DNA from: an uncultured Lachnospiraceae bacterium
GTDB lineage: Bacteria > Bacillota > Clostridia > Lachnospirales > Lachnospiraceae
NCBI GenBank assembly: GCA_944381485.1
Contig: CALWLI010000039.1
Coordinates: 1-64,000, forward strand
Direction: 5' to 3'
Length of the DNA: 64,000 nt
This document shows positions 24,114 through 32,123 of this stretch, piece by piece (position 1 is the first letter of the stretch; every line of letters starts with the position of its first letter). The notes under the pieces were generated by a model. It saw only the letters and a program-made list of their open reading frames with translations, had not been told where the DNA came from and searched no databases. A program made the translations under genes and the position numbers.

Positions 24114-24635
24114 TTAGCCTATTGTCAGGGAAGGCGCTGCGTAGGTCCTTGCCTGCATTTCCTGATCCAGGAGATAGAGAGCCTTTGCGTCACCTCCGAA
24201 GAGCTCCATCTTTTGGATATTGCTTCTGGAGTTGTCCTCCTCCTCGGCCTGCTCCTTTATAAACCAATCCAAAAACTGCATGCAGCGGAAATCTTTCTCC
24301 TCTGAAGCGGCAGCATAGATGTTGTGGATGAGAGCTGTAACATACTTCTCATGCTTCAGGCTCTCTTTAAGGGGATCCATGAGCTCCTTGAGCTTTGCCG
24401 AGGGCTTGTCTATTGCCTCAAGACTCACCTTCATATCATTCTGATGCATATAGGCTATAAACAGCAGGGCGTGATCCCTCTCCTCCTGAGCCTGGATGTT
24501 GAACCAGTTTGCAAAGCCCTTAAGTCCCTTGTCCTCGTAGAAATTTGCGAAGTCAAGATAGAGATAGGCTGAGTAGAATTCTTTATTTACCTGTTCGTTT
24601 AAAAGTTCTGCAACTTTTGATCTTTCTGATGACAT
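24114..24635 (-). CDS. ftnA: Ferritin (non-heme, ferroxidase type)
   Basis: 173 residues, bacterial FtnA size. The ferroxidase site is Glu19 (NKEFYSAYLYLDF), Glu52 and His55 (EERDHALLF), with further acidic ligands in HEKYV and IKEQAEEED. It forms a 24-subunit cage that oxidises and stores iron. Encoded upstream of desulfoferrodoxin on the same strand and 122 bases away. Together they form an iron and oxygen-stress group, and a ZIP metal transporter diverges from it. GAGGAGG precedes the ATG. Confidence 0.95.
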   Translation of the reverse strand: MSSERSKVAELLNEQVNKEFYSAYLYLDFANFYEDKGLKGFANWFNIQAQEERDHALLFIAYMHQNDMKVSLEAIDKPSAKLKELMDPLKESLKHEKYVTALIHNIYAAASEEKDFRCMQFLDWFIKEQAEEEDNSRSNIQKMELFGGDAKALYLLDQEMQARTYAAPSLTIG

Positions 24636-24886
24636 ATCGATTCCTCCTCTTTCTTAATATTAAATGTCATATCCGATATTTGTTTTGAATTTAGGTTTTA
24701 TATAACTAACCGTTACATATATCTTAGCATGTTTTTCCGAATAGTAAAGGGCAAAAACAGCAAAAAAACGACTCTTATTATTAAATTTTTCTAAAATCAG
24801 ATAGGAAATAAAGAGAATGACAAAAACAATGTTTGAGTATATAATAATATGATCGTATTTTCAGATACGTCACCAAATTGAAGCTG

Positions 24887-24925
24887 AAAGGAGGGCACCC
24901 TAAAAACAGGGTGCGGCCGAAAATG
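24887..24925 (+). promoter_or_regulatory. Hairpin-bridged ribosome binding site of the ZIP transporter
   Basis: AAAGGAGG (24887-24894) is 28 bases from ATG 24923, too far for normal initiation. Between them GCACCCT (24895-24901) pairs perfectly with AGGGTGC (24908-24914) over a six-base loop. Folding would leave only eight bases between ribosome site and ATG. In-frame TTG 24878 and GTG 24911 are weaker alternatives. Confidence 0.55.
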
Positions 24926-25714
24926 ATAAACTTGAATACTATAGCGGGAGTGATGATACCCTTTGTGGGGACCTCTCTGGGATCTGCCATGGTTTTTTTC
25001 TTGAAGGACAAGATAAATGATAAGGTACAGAAGGCACTGCTGGGCTTTGCCGCAGGGGTGATGATGGCGGCCTCGGTATGGTCACTGCTCCTTCCCTCCA
25101 TGGACATGAGTGGGGAAGCGGGCATGGGAAAGCTGTCCTTCCTACCTGCAGTGGTGGGCCTTGCCATAGGAGTTTTCTTTCTCTTATTTATGGACAGGCA
25201 CATTCCCCATCTCCATCTGGATTCCGAAAGCCCTGAGGGCCCTTCTACCTCTCTGGGTAAGACAGCCATGATGATACTTGCGGTCGTGATCCACAACGTA
25301 CCGGAGGGCATGGCTGTGGGCGTGGTCTTTGCAGGCCTGGGTGAGGCCAACAGCATGACCCTGGCGGGAGCCTTTGCCCTGTCGCTGGGAATAGCCATAC
25401 AGAACTTCCCTGAGGGGGCCATCATCTCTATGCCCTTAAAGGCCAACGCCGGAATGAAAAAGGGGAAGGCTTTCATATACGGTGTGCTTTCCGGGGCCGT
25501 GGAGCCCATAGGAGCAATACTTACCATACTTATCTCAGGCATACTGATACCGATCCTTCCCTACCTCTTAAGCTTTGCGGCGGGAGCCATGATATATGTG
25601 GTGGTGGAGGAGCTGATACCGGAGTCAGCGGAGGGAGAGCACTCAAATATCGGCACCATAGGCTTTGCTCTCGGTTTTGCGGTAATGATGATCCTGGATG
25701 TGGCTCTGGGTTAG
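24923..25714 (+). CDS. ZIP family metal transporter
   Basis: 263 residues and about eight membrane helices. Helix 4 holds HNVPEGMAVG and helix 5 holds QNFPEGAIIS. These two are the transmembrane metal sites of ZIP importers for zinc, iron or manganese; note Gln for His in the second. A short His segment, RHIPHLHLD, sits in the cytoplasmic loop. ATG 24923 gives the standard N-terminus (INLNTIAGVMIPFVGT), and a longer reading from TTG 24878 would add 15 charged residues of no obvious use. It is divergent from ferritin and desulfoferrodoxin, suggesting a shared metal context. Confidence 0.9.
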   Translation: MINLNTIAGVMIPFVGTSLGSAMVFFLKDKINDKVQKALLGFAAGVMMAASVWSLLLPSMDMSGEAGMGKLSFLPAVVGLAIGVFFLLFMDRHIPHLHLDSESPEGPSTSLGKTAMMILAVVIHNVPEGMAVGVVFAGLGEANSMTLAGAFALSLGIAIQNFPEGAIISMPLKANAGMKKGKAFIYGVLSGAVEPIGAILTILISGILIPILPYLLSFAAGAMIYVVVEELIPESAEGEHSNIGTIGFALGFAVMMILDVALG

Positions 25715-25736
25715 GCAAATATTAAGAAAAGGGTAA

Positions 25737-25765
25737 TTGTTTTAAAGCCGCCTCTATGCTAACAT
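25737..25765 (+). promoter_or_regulatory. Promoter of the Wzz-like gene
   Basis: TTGTTT (25737-25742), 17-bp spacer ending TATGC, and -10 TAACAT (25760-25765), so an extended -10 promoter. The start codon follows about 40 bases on. Confidence 0.6.
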
Positions 25766-25803
25766 AAAAAGGATAATATGTATTAGAAGAGGTAAGCTGA
25801 TAT

Positions 25804-26793
25804 ATGGAACAGGAAAATATCTATGAGGATGAGATAGACTTAAAGGAGCTTCTCTATGTGATCTTTAAAAAGTGGAGAGGACTTATAGTCTGTGCCCTCT
25901 TCTTCGCTGCGCTTGCGGGGGGCTATAAGTTCATGTCATTTTCAAGGAGCGATGCCGAGGAGACCGCAAGGGAGGAGTATGAGAAGACTCTTGAGGACAC
26001 TGACAGGCAGAAAAACGATCTGGAAGCCCAGATCAACTCTGACGAGACCATGCTGGAGATAATAGAGGAATACATAGCCAACGTGAACACAAAGAGAGTC
26101 TCTGCCGAGGACCTGGCCCTCATATCGGACAACATGCTTTCTGTGCAGAACAGACTTAAGTCCAATACTCAGGCTCTCGAGGACCTGATGGATCAGGAAG
26201 AGCCGGAGCTTGTTATACCCTCATCCGGCGCGGCAAAGTATACTGTCTTGGGCTTTGTGCTGGGAGGATTTCTCGGAGTCTTCGCCGTCTGTGTCGCATA
26301 TCTTATGAGCGACAAGGTCAGAAATCTCAAGGAGCTTCAGAGAAGATTCAAGCTCAAAGCTCTGGGAAATTTTGATAGCTCAAAGAAGAGGAGCTTTCCT
26401 GTGGACAAGCTTATAGATCATATATTCGGAGTCAAGGAGGCCCGCCCCTACGAGGAGATCTGCGGTATGGTGGCTGCAAACACCGCCAACTATCTGGGCA
26501 GAGATTCGAGAAGGGTCATGGTCACAGGAAGCGCATCTGCAGAGGACATTAAAAAGACTGCTGAGATACTCAGCTCTCAGTCTGAGGGAACAGGCTTTCT
26601 CAATGTTCAGCACAAGCCTGACTTTATCTGCGGAGAGCTCATAAGCGATCCGAGAACAGTGAAGGCCCTTGCAAGCTGTGACGAGGTCATACTGGTGGAG
26701 AAAAAGCTTGTATCATCCATGTCTGATGTGGAGGATGAGCTCACTCTGTTAAAGAATCTCGGAAAGCCTGTCACCGGTATAGTATTGTTCTGA
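25804..26793 (+). CDS. Wzz-like polysaccharide chain-length protein with a degenerate BY-kinase domain
   Basis: 329 residues. DEIDLKELLYVIFKKW begins the Wzz domain. TM1 is at 27-46, an acidic coiled-coil outer loop at about 50-130, and TM2 at 146-168. The cytoplasmic part (235-329) has the outline of a bacterial tyrosine kinase: RRVMVTGSAS at the Walker A strand and VILVEKK ... GKPVTGIVLF at the end. The Gly-Lys-Ser/Thr of Walker A is missing, so it cannot bind ATP as usual. It probably regulates capsule or exopolysaccharide polymerisation as a scaffold. The following sugar-nucleotide gene supports a polysaccharide role. Confidence 0.75.
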   Translation: MEQENIYEDEIDLKELLYVIFKKWRGLIVCALFFAALAGGYKFMSFSRSDAEETAREEYEKTLEDTDRQKNDLEAQINSDETMLEIIEEYIANVNTKRVSAEDLALISDNMLSVQNRLKSNTQALEDLMDQEEPELVIPSSGAAKYTVLGFVLGGFLGVFAVCVAYLMSDKVRNLKELQRRFKLKALGNFDSSKKRSFPVDKLIDHIFGVKEARPYEEICGMVAANTANYLGRDSRRVMVTGSASAEDIKKTAEILSSQSEGTGFLNVQHKPDFICGELISDPRTVKALASCDEVILVEKKLVSSMSDVEDELTLLKNLGKPVTGIVLF

Positions 26794-26814
26794 TGATTTT
26801 TTGAAGAATATATG

Positions 26815-26856
26815 GAGGGTGCCGCTGAGTCCTTACGGGGCTTGGGACACCCTCTT
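26815..26856 (+). other. Leader stem-loop upstream of the nucleotidyltransferase-HAD fusion
   Basis: GAGGGTG (26815-26821) pairs perfectly with CACCCTC (26848-26854), enclosing an inner AGTCC/GGGCT helix. No T-run follows, so it is not a terminator. A GGGAGG ribosome site for ATG 26884 follows at 26866-26871. I do not recognise a known RNA family. Confidence 0.4.
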
Positions 26857-26883
26857 AAAAGTATAGGGAGGAATTACAAAAAA

Positions 26884-28185
26884 ATGAAGGCAGTCATAAT
26901 GGCAGGGGGAAAGGGAACCAGGATAAGAGAGGTGGCGGCCGATATTCCTAAACCCATGATAAGAGTAAAGGGAAAGCCTGTGCTTGAATACCAGCTCCTT
27001 AACTTAAAGGAGAACGGCATAAGAGATATCATCCTTGTGGTGGGCTATCTCTCCGACAGCATAAAGGCTTACTTCGGCGACGGAAGTCAACTGGGGCTCA
27101 ATATAGAATATATCAATGAGGATGAGCCTCTCGGAACTGCCGGGGCCCTCTTTTTCCTCAGAGGGAAGATAAAGGAGGACTTCCTTCTACTTATGGGGGA
27201 CCTTATTACCGGAGTGGATTTCAACAGGTTCATGGACTTCCACATAAGAGGCGGGAAGACGGCCACTCTTTTCGTCCACCCCAACAGTCACCCCTATGAC
27301 AGCGACATAATAGTGGCGGACAAAGATGGGGTGGTAAAGGAAGTGCTCTCAAAAAACGGGGTCAGAAGCTCTTACTACAGAAACAGGGTAAATGCCGGCA
27401 TATACGCTTTTTCCGAGAAGATATTGGAGCTTATACCGGAAAAGAAAAAGACCGACCTTGACAAGGAACTTATAAGGCCTCTGATAGAAAAGGGGCAGGT
27501 AGACGCTTACAGCTCAGGGGAATATGTGAAGGATATGGGCACTCCTGACAGGTATGAGGCAGTGATCTCCGATATAGAAAATGGAATTATTTCTGCCAGA
27601 AACTTAAATAATAAACAAAAATGTATCTTTTTAGATCGAGATGGAACTATTAATGAGTTAAGCGGTTTTGTAAGGAGACCGGAGGACTTAAGAGTCATGG
27701 AGGGCGTTCCGGAGGCCATAAGGCGGATAAACTCCTCTGAATACCTCTGCATAGTTGTGACCAACCAGCCGGTAATAGCAAGGGGAGAGTGCAGCTTCGA
27801 GACTATGGATGAGATAAATGCGAAGCTGGAGACAGTGCTTGGGGAGAAGGGTGCCTACATAGATGATCTTTTCCTATGCCCTCACCATCCCGACAAGGGC
27901 TTTGAGGGGGAGATCCCGGAGCTTAAGACTGACTGCGAGTGCAGGAAACCCAAGCCCGGCATGCTCTTAAAGGCCGCAAAAAAGTACAATATAGATCTTT
28001 CGGGATCCTATATGATAGGTGACATGACCCAGGACATACTCTGCGGGAAAAACGCGGGGGCTTCCACCATACTTGTAAAGACCGGAAAGGGCGGGGAGGA
28101 TAAGAAATATGATGTGATCCCGGATCGCGTGTGCAGGGATCTTTCTGAGGCGGTGGACATCATACTTAAACAGGAGCTTAAATAG
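26884..28185 (+). CDS. Sugar-1-phosphate nucleotidyltransferase fused to GmhB-like HAD phosphatase
   Basis: 433 residues. Residues 1-240 are a nucleotidyltransferase with GGKGTR (8-13), IPKPM and LGTAG, close to HddC heptose-1-phosphate guanylyltransferases. Residues 246-430 are a HAD-IIIA phosphatase with DRDGT (251-255), VVTNQ, KPKPGM, MIGDM and a Cys/His zinc loop (CPHHPD ... CEC), typical of GmhB heptose-bisphosphatase. One protein would thus dephosphorylate a sugar bisphosphate and activate the product to an NDP-sugar for glycans. DNA at the junction (about 27583-27665) is visibly AT-richer than both flanks. ATG 26884 gives the canonical start, and the in-frame ATG at 26812 lacks a ribosome site. 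Sugar identity is inferred. Confidence 0.85.
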   Translation: MKAVIMAGGKGTRIREVAADIPKPMIRVKGKPVLEYQLLNLKENGIRDIILVVGYLSDSIKAYFGDGSQLGLNIEYINEDEPLGTAGALFFLRGKIKEDFLLLMGDLITGVDFNRFMDFHIRGGKTATLFVHPNSHPYDSDIIVADKDGVVKEVLSKNGVRSSYYRNRVNAGIYAFSEKILELIPEKKKTDLDKELIRPLIEKGQVDAYSSGEYVKDMGTPDRYEAVISDIENGIISARNLNNKQKCIFLDRDGTINELSGFVRRPEDLRVMEGVPEAIRRINSSEYLCIVVTNQPVIARGECSFETMDEINAKLETVLGEKGAYIDDLFLCPHHPDKGFEGEIPELKTDCECRKPKPGMLLKAAKKYNIDLSGSYMIGDMTQDILCGKNAGASTILVKTGKGGEDKKYDVIPDRVCRDLSEAVDIILKQELK

Positions 28186-28231
28186 GCCTTGCCCCTAATG
28201 TTTCCCCTAAGGTGGGATAAACTGATGACTG

Positions 28232-28260
28232 TTGCAGTAAAGCTTAATATATGCTAATAT
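28232..28260 (+). promoter_or_regulatory. Promoter of the CNNM/CorC gene
   Basis: TTGCAG (28232-28237), 17-bp spacer with extended TATGC, TAATAT (28255-28260). The leader is about 30 bases and carries AGGAGG. Confidence 0.65.
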
Positions 28261-28297
28261 TAGCAAAAATATATTTTTTCAGGAGGTTCTTTTTATT

Positions 28298-29647
28298 ATG
28301 GACGGCGACCCACAGGCGGGTAATATAGTTTTTCAGTTGGCGGTGCTTGTAGTACTCACCCTTATAAACGCATTTTTCTCCGGCTCGGAGATGGCGGTCG
28401 TATCGGTAAACAAGATCAAGATACACAATCTTGCGGAAAACGGAAACAAGAAGGCGAAGATGATAGAGTCCTTGACTGACGACTCTACAAAATTTCTCTC
28501 CACCATACAGGTTGCAATAACTCTGGCGGGATTTGCATCATCGGCCTTCGCTGCCAACAGTATATCCCAGGTGCTTGCCTCAAAGCTCACGGAGCTGGGC
28601 ATACCCTACAGCCTTTCGATATCAAACGTTGTCATCACGGTTATACTTGCATATTTCAACCTTGTGTTCGGTGAGCTGGTTCCCAAGAGGATAGCTCTGC
28701 AGTTCAGCGAGGCTTTCTCACTTTTATGCGTAAGCCCCATATGGACACTCAGCAGGATACTCTCACCCTTCATAAAGCTTCTCTCTGTATCCACCAACGG
28801 ATTCTTAAAGCTTATAGGAATGCATCACGACAGACTTGAGCAGGATGTGTCCGAGGAAGAGATAAAATCCATGCTGGAGACAGGAACGGAGACAGGTGTT
28901 TTCAACGACATTGAGAAGGAGATGATCACAAGCATCTTTTCCTTTGATGACAAGAAGGTGAGAGAGGTCATGGTCACCAGACAGGATATGGTGGCTGTTG
29001 ATATAAATGAACCTGTAAACGACTATATAGATGAGATCATGGAGTCTCACCACAACAGAATACCTGTATACGAGGAAAATATAGACAATATACTCGGAAT
29101 ACTCTGCATGAAGGACTATGTTATAGCGGCCAAGAAGGCGGGATCCTTCTACAATGTGGACATCAGAAAGCTTCTGAAAAAGCCTTTTATCGCCACTGAG
29201 ATGCAAAAGACAGATGCGGTATTTAAGGAGATGCAGGAAAACGGCGAGAAGCTTGCCATAATCGTAGATGAGTACGGCGGAGTAAGCGGAATGCTCACCA
29301 TGGAGGATCTGGTGGAGGAGATAGTCGGAGACATACATGACGAGTATGAGCAGGAAGAGCCGGACATCAGAAAGATAACTGACGAGGTATTTGAGATAAA
29401 GGGAAGCACTCTCATATCCGACATAAATGAGGAGCTGCACATGCATATAGAGAGTGAGTGCGATACCCTCTCAGGCTATATGATAGAGCTTCTGGACTAT
29501 ATACCAAAGAGCAAGAATCTTCCAATAGAGGTTTCCGACAGTGAGGCGGTCTATGTCATCAGAGAGATGGACGACAGAGTCATAAGCAAGGTAAAGCTCA
29601 CTAAAAAGCCTGAGGAAAATACAAAGGAAAACGGCGAGGAAGAGTAG
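28298..29647 (+). CDS. Hemolysin/CNNM-CorC family transporter
   Basis: 449 residues. An N-terminal CNNM membrane domain (DUF21, about 1-190) includes FFSGSEMAVVSVNK and FGELVPKRIALQ. A pair of CBS domains follows (about 210-335, from VMVTRQDMVAVD to SGMLTMEDLVEEIVGDI), then a C-terminal CorC/HlyC domain. Members move or regulate magnesium, cobalt or sodium; the hemolysin name is historical. The gene directly after it starts at the next base after its stop, so the two are co-translated. Signals before ATG include AGGAGG. Confidence 0.9.
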   Translation: MDGDPQAGNIVFQLAVLVVLTLINAFFSGSEMAVVSVNKIKIHNLAENGNKKAKMIESLTDDSTKFLSTIQVAITLAGFASSAFAANSISQVLASKLTELGIPYSLSISNVVITVILAYFNLVFGELVPKRIALQFSEAFSLLCVSPIWTLSRILSPFIKLLSVSTNGFLKLIGMHHDRLEQDVSEEEIKSMLETGTETGVFNDIEKEMITSIFSFDDKKVREVMVTRQDMVAVDINEPVNDYIDEIMESHHNRIPVYEENIDNILGILCMKDYVIAAKKAGSFYNVDIRKLLKKPFIATEMQKTDAVFKEMQENGEKLAIIVDEYGGVSGMLTMEDLVEEIVGDIHDEYEQEEPDIRKITDEVFEIKGSTLISDINEELHMHIESECDTLSGYMIELLDYIPKSKNLPIEVSDSEAVYVIREMDDRVISKVKLTKKPEENTKENGEEE

Positions 29648-30322
29648 ATGAGACTCTATATAATGAGACATGGAGAGACGGACAGCAACAGAGCCAAGAG
29701 ACTTCAGGGCAGAGCCGACAATCCTTTAAACGAGAACGGAATAAGGCTCGCCCGGGAAGTGGGAGAGAGGCTTGCGGATATAAAGTTTTCCCTCTGGATA
29801 AGCAGCCCCCTAAAAAGGGCTGTGGAGACCGGGGAGGCGGTGCTTTCCCAAAATCGGGTGTCAGGTACAGTGCCATTTGAGAGAGATGAGAGGATAGTTG
29901 AGATATCCTTCGGCTCCTGGGAGGGCCTGGGCTGCGGAAGAGATAACTTTGAACTTGACTGCGACAATTTTTCGGATTTTTACAGAGATCCTGAGCTTGT
30001 AAGCTTTCCCTCTGATGCGGAGAGCGTAAGCTCCGTAAAGAAGCGCACTCTGGATTTCTTGAGGAGCACGGTCCTCAGAGAGGATTTTAAGACAGGGGAG
30101 GACGGACTTGAGAAAAACATTCTCATAACGACTCACGGCTTTGCCATGAGAGCCCTCTTAAACAGTCTCTATGAGAACAAAGGAGATTTCTGGCAGGGGA
30201 GAGTTCCTGCAAACTGTGCGGTCAACATAGTGGAGGCCGACAATTTCGGAAACACGGAGCTTTCGGCAAGAGATCTTATACTCTATGACAGCAGAGAATT
30301 GAAGGATTACTTCAGACCTTAG
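29648..30322 (+). CDS. Histidine phosphatase family protein
   Basis: 224 residues with the phosphoglycerate-mutase-like core. RHGET (8-12) holds the phosphorylated His. SSPLKRAVETGE holds the Arg of the pocket, and TTHGFAMRALL holds the second His. Broad phosphatase activity on sugar phosphates or nucleotides is expected (cobC/gpmB-like), and the substrate is not assignable. Its ATG directly abuts the stop codon of the CNNM gene, with an upstream GAGGA inside that gene. Its 3' end overlaps the convergent acetyltransferase gene by 11 bases. Confidence 0.88.
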   Translation: MRLYIMRHGETDSNRAKRLQGRADNPLNENGIRLAREVGERLADIKFSLWISSPLKRAVETGEAVLSQNRVSGTVPFERDERIVEISFGSWEGLGCGRDNFELDCDNFSDFYRDPELVSFPSDAESVSSVKKRTLDFLRSTVLREDFKTGEDGLEKNILITTHGFAMRALLNSLYENKGDFWQGRVPANCAVNIVEADNFGNTELSARDLILYDSRELKDYFRP

Positions 30323-31187
30323 GGAAGTGATCCTTCTTTTTTATATTGTAGAAACTCAGGCTTTCAGATATATGAAAGCCGCTTTTTTTGTACAGCTTAA
30401 GGGCCGGTATATTCTCCGAGGACACCTGAAGTATTATCCTCTCGACGTTGGAGAAATTTTTCCCGAGGACAGTCTCGGCCTTCGGAGATGAAAGCAGGGC
30501 GATCACCCTCCTCATAAATTCAGAGCCGTAGCCCTTACCCTGATATTTGGCGTAGGTGAGCATTCCGTAGAGATAGACAGTGGCTTCTCCGTAGCTCATG
30601 AGAGAGCACTCGCAAAATCGGGAGGATATGAGAAGATCGGACTCCGACAGGACTTCGATTTTTATATCCCTATCAGATTTTACATCTCCATTAGGGCACT
30701 CTCTTCCGGAGGGCAGAGCATCCGAGGCTTTGTCAGGATACAGCTCATCTGCAGCTCTATTAGGCCCCGGTCCATCCGCAGCTTTTTCAAGCTTTCTCTC
30801 CATAAAATGCTCGTCATGGTCCTTTTCGGCGGATAAAGCCTTAAGAGCCCCCGCCGTGTCCTCAGGACCCTCGTACACAGGAAACACAAGCACATCTCTT
30901 AATATAGGAGAGATGTAGGAGAGGAGAGAGGAAAACACAGCCTGCCTTCTGAAGAGGGGATCTGTGAAGCAGTAGAGCTCATCCGCCTCCTTGCCGTCTT
31001 TTGTAGAGCCTATTCTGTAGACACAGACGGCCCCTATTATCCTGCCCTCACGGACAGCGAGAGCATAGGCGTCTGCGTCCTGTGGGGTGCTGTAGACCGT
31101 GCCGTCATGGAGATTGCAGCTTTCCACAAGCTCTTTAAGCTGTGAGGCCTCTCTGTCACTGAGGCAGTCCCTGTACACTGTTTCCAT
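30312..31187 (-). CDS. GNAT family N-acetyltransferase, two-lobed with a linker
   Basis: 291 residues. The C-terminal half has a good acetyl-CoA loop, AKYQGKGYGSEFMRRV, then VSSENIPALKLYKKSGF, a standard GNAT end. The N-terminal half also has GNAT-like pieces (AVREGRIIGAVCVYR and PLFRRQAVFSSLL) but a weaker CoA loop. Between them lies a charged, probably disordered linker of about 50 residues (about 133-185). The build suggests a tandem GNAT with one active lobe. Substrate is unknown. The gene is single and convergent to the histidine phosphatase. Confidence 0.8.
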   Translation of the reverse strand: METVYRDCLSDREASQLKELVESCNLHDGTVYSTPQDADAYALAVREGRIIGAVCVYRIGSTKDGKEADELYCFTDPLFRRQAVFSSLLSYISPILRDVLVFPVYEGPEDTAGALKALSAEKDHDEHFMERKLEKAADGPGPNRAADELYPDKASDALPSGRECPNGDVKSDRDIKIEVLSESDLLISSRFCECSLMSYGEATVYLYGMLTYAKYQGKGYGSEFMRRVIALLSSPKAETVLGKNFSNVERIILQVSSENIPALKLYKKSGFHISESLSFYNIKKKDHFPKV

Positions 31188-31265
31188 TTGTGCTCTTTCC
31201 TCCTTAATTATTTTTTAAAGAATAACACATATCTCTTAATTTATCACTAAATAAGGACACAAATC

Positions 31266-31294
31266 TTTACCCTCGGGATTATCTATGCTAAAAT
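31266..31294 (+). promoter_or_regulatory. Promoter of the VanZ-M29 gene group
   Basis: TTTACC (31266-31271), 17-bp spacer ending TATGC, TAAAAT (31289-31294). Extended -10 form, only about 10 bases before ATG 31304, so the leader is very short or absent. Confidence 0.6.
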
Positions 31295-31303
31295 AATCCG
31301 GAT

Positions 31304-31780
31304 ATGATCAGGAACACCACCAAAAATCAAAAGCTCTGTTGGCTTATCTTTATTCTCTATCTGGTAGGCCTCACATACTTTATGTTTTTTGCTGAGAACC
31401 TCGGAAGAGGGGGGCAGGATGAGGAAGCGGTCTCAAGAGGCTACAACCTTGTTCCCTTTTTGGAGATAAAAAGATTCATAATTTACAGGGATATACTGGG
31501 GATAAAGGCTGTCATTCTCAACATTTTCGGGAATATAATAGCCTTTATTCCATGCGGTTTTTTGCTGCCTGTCATAAGCCGAAGATGCAAGCTTATGGCA
31601 AACAGTATTCTGGTGGGGTTCTTTATAAGTCTGCTCATAGAGATGACCCAGTTTGTATTCAGGGTGGGAAGCTTTGATGTGGACGATATGATCTTGAACA
31701 CTCTCGGCGCGGCCATAGGAGCTGTGATGTACACTCTTGTGCAGCGCTATCGCATAAAAAGGAAAAAGAGATACCTATGA
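31304..31780 (+). CDS. VanZ family membrane protein
   Basis: 158 residues with four membrane helices. YNLVPFLEIKRF, NIFGNIIAFIPCGFLLP, LIEMTQFVFRVGSFDVDD and NTLGAAIGAV are the VanZ consensus blocks. The family includes the teicoplanin resistance accessory VanZ, but most members in Clostridia are not resistance genes and their role is undefined. No van operon is nearby. The stop overlaps the next start (ATGA), showing co-translation with the small membrane protein that follows. No ribosome site is obvious before ATG 31304, in keeping with a near-leaderless mRNA. Confidence 0.88.
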   Translation: MIRNTTKNQKLCWLIFILYLVGLTYFMFFAENLGRGGQDEEAVSRGYNLVPFLEIKRFIIYRDILGIKAVILNIFGNIIAFIPCGFLLPVISRRCKLMANSILVGFFISLLIEMTQFVFRVGSFDVDDMILNTLGAAIGAVMYTLVQRYRIKRKKRYL

Positions 31781-32115
31781 AAGCGTTTTCCTCAGGGAAA
31801 GAAAAAAAGAAATATTCCTATATAAAGAAAAAATTTGCAGTAGGGGGGTTCTATGCTTTGGGAGTCACCCTTATCTCTCTTTTACTGCTTTTTTTTGCCC
31901 TGCTTCAAGGAATAAGCACGGCCGGAAACGCGGGGGTAAATATAGGAGCCCTGGGAATATCCAGTATACTTATGGCACTTATGTCCTTAAAATTTGCTGT
32001 TGAGGCCAGGAGAGAGGAAAACAGAAATTATATATTTGCACTGATTTCAGGGGGAGCTGACATAACAGTCATTCTGCTGTGGACAGCCATAATAATTGCA
32101 GGCTTCAGAAGCTGA
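31777..32115 (+). CDS. Small membrane protein (DUF6142-like)
   Basis: 112 residues. A basic N-terminus (KKKYSYIKKK) is followed by three predicted membrane helices (about 25-48, 53-70, 85-108). It resembles the small integral-membrane family often encoded before M29 aminopeptidases in Lachnospiraceae, and I assign it to DUF6142 from memory and with caution. Start overlaps VanZ stop by four bases, and the aminopeptidase starts 8 bases after its stop. The tight three-gene arrangement suggests a common function that I cannot name. Confidence 0.6.
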   Translation: MKAFSSGKEKKKYSYIKKKFAVGGFYALGVTLISLLLLFFALLQGISTAGNAGVNIGALGISSILMALMSLKFAVEARREENRNYIFALISGGADITVILLWTAIIIAGFRS

Positions 32116-32123
32116 GGAGAGAT

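Noticed and set aside
31304..31780. Glycopeptide resistance gene
   Set aside because: VanZ homology alone is not evidence. No vanHAX or regulator genes are present.
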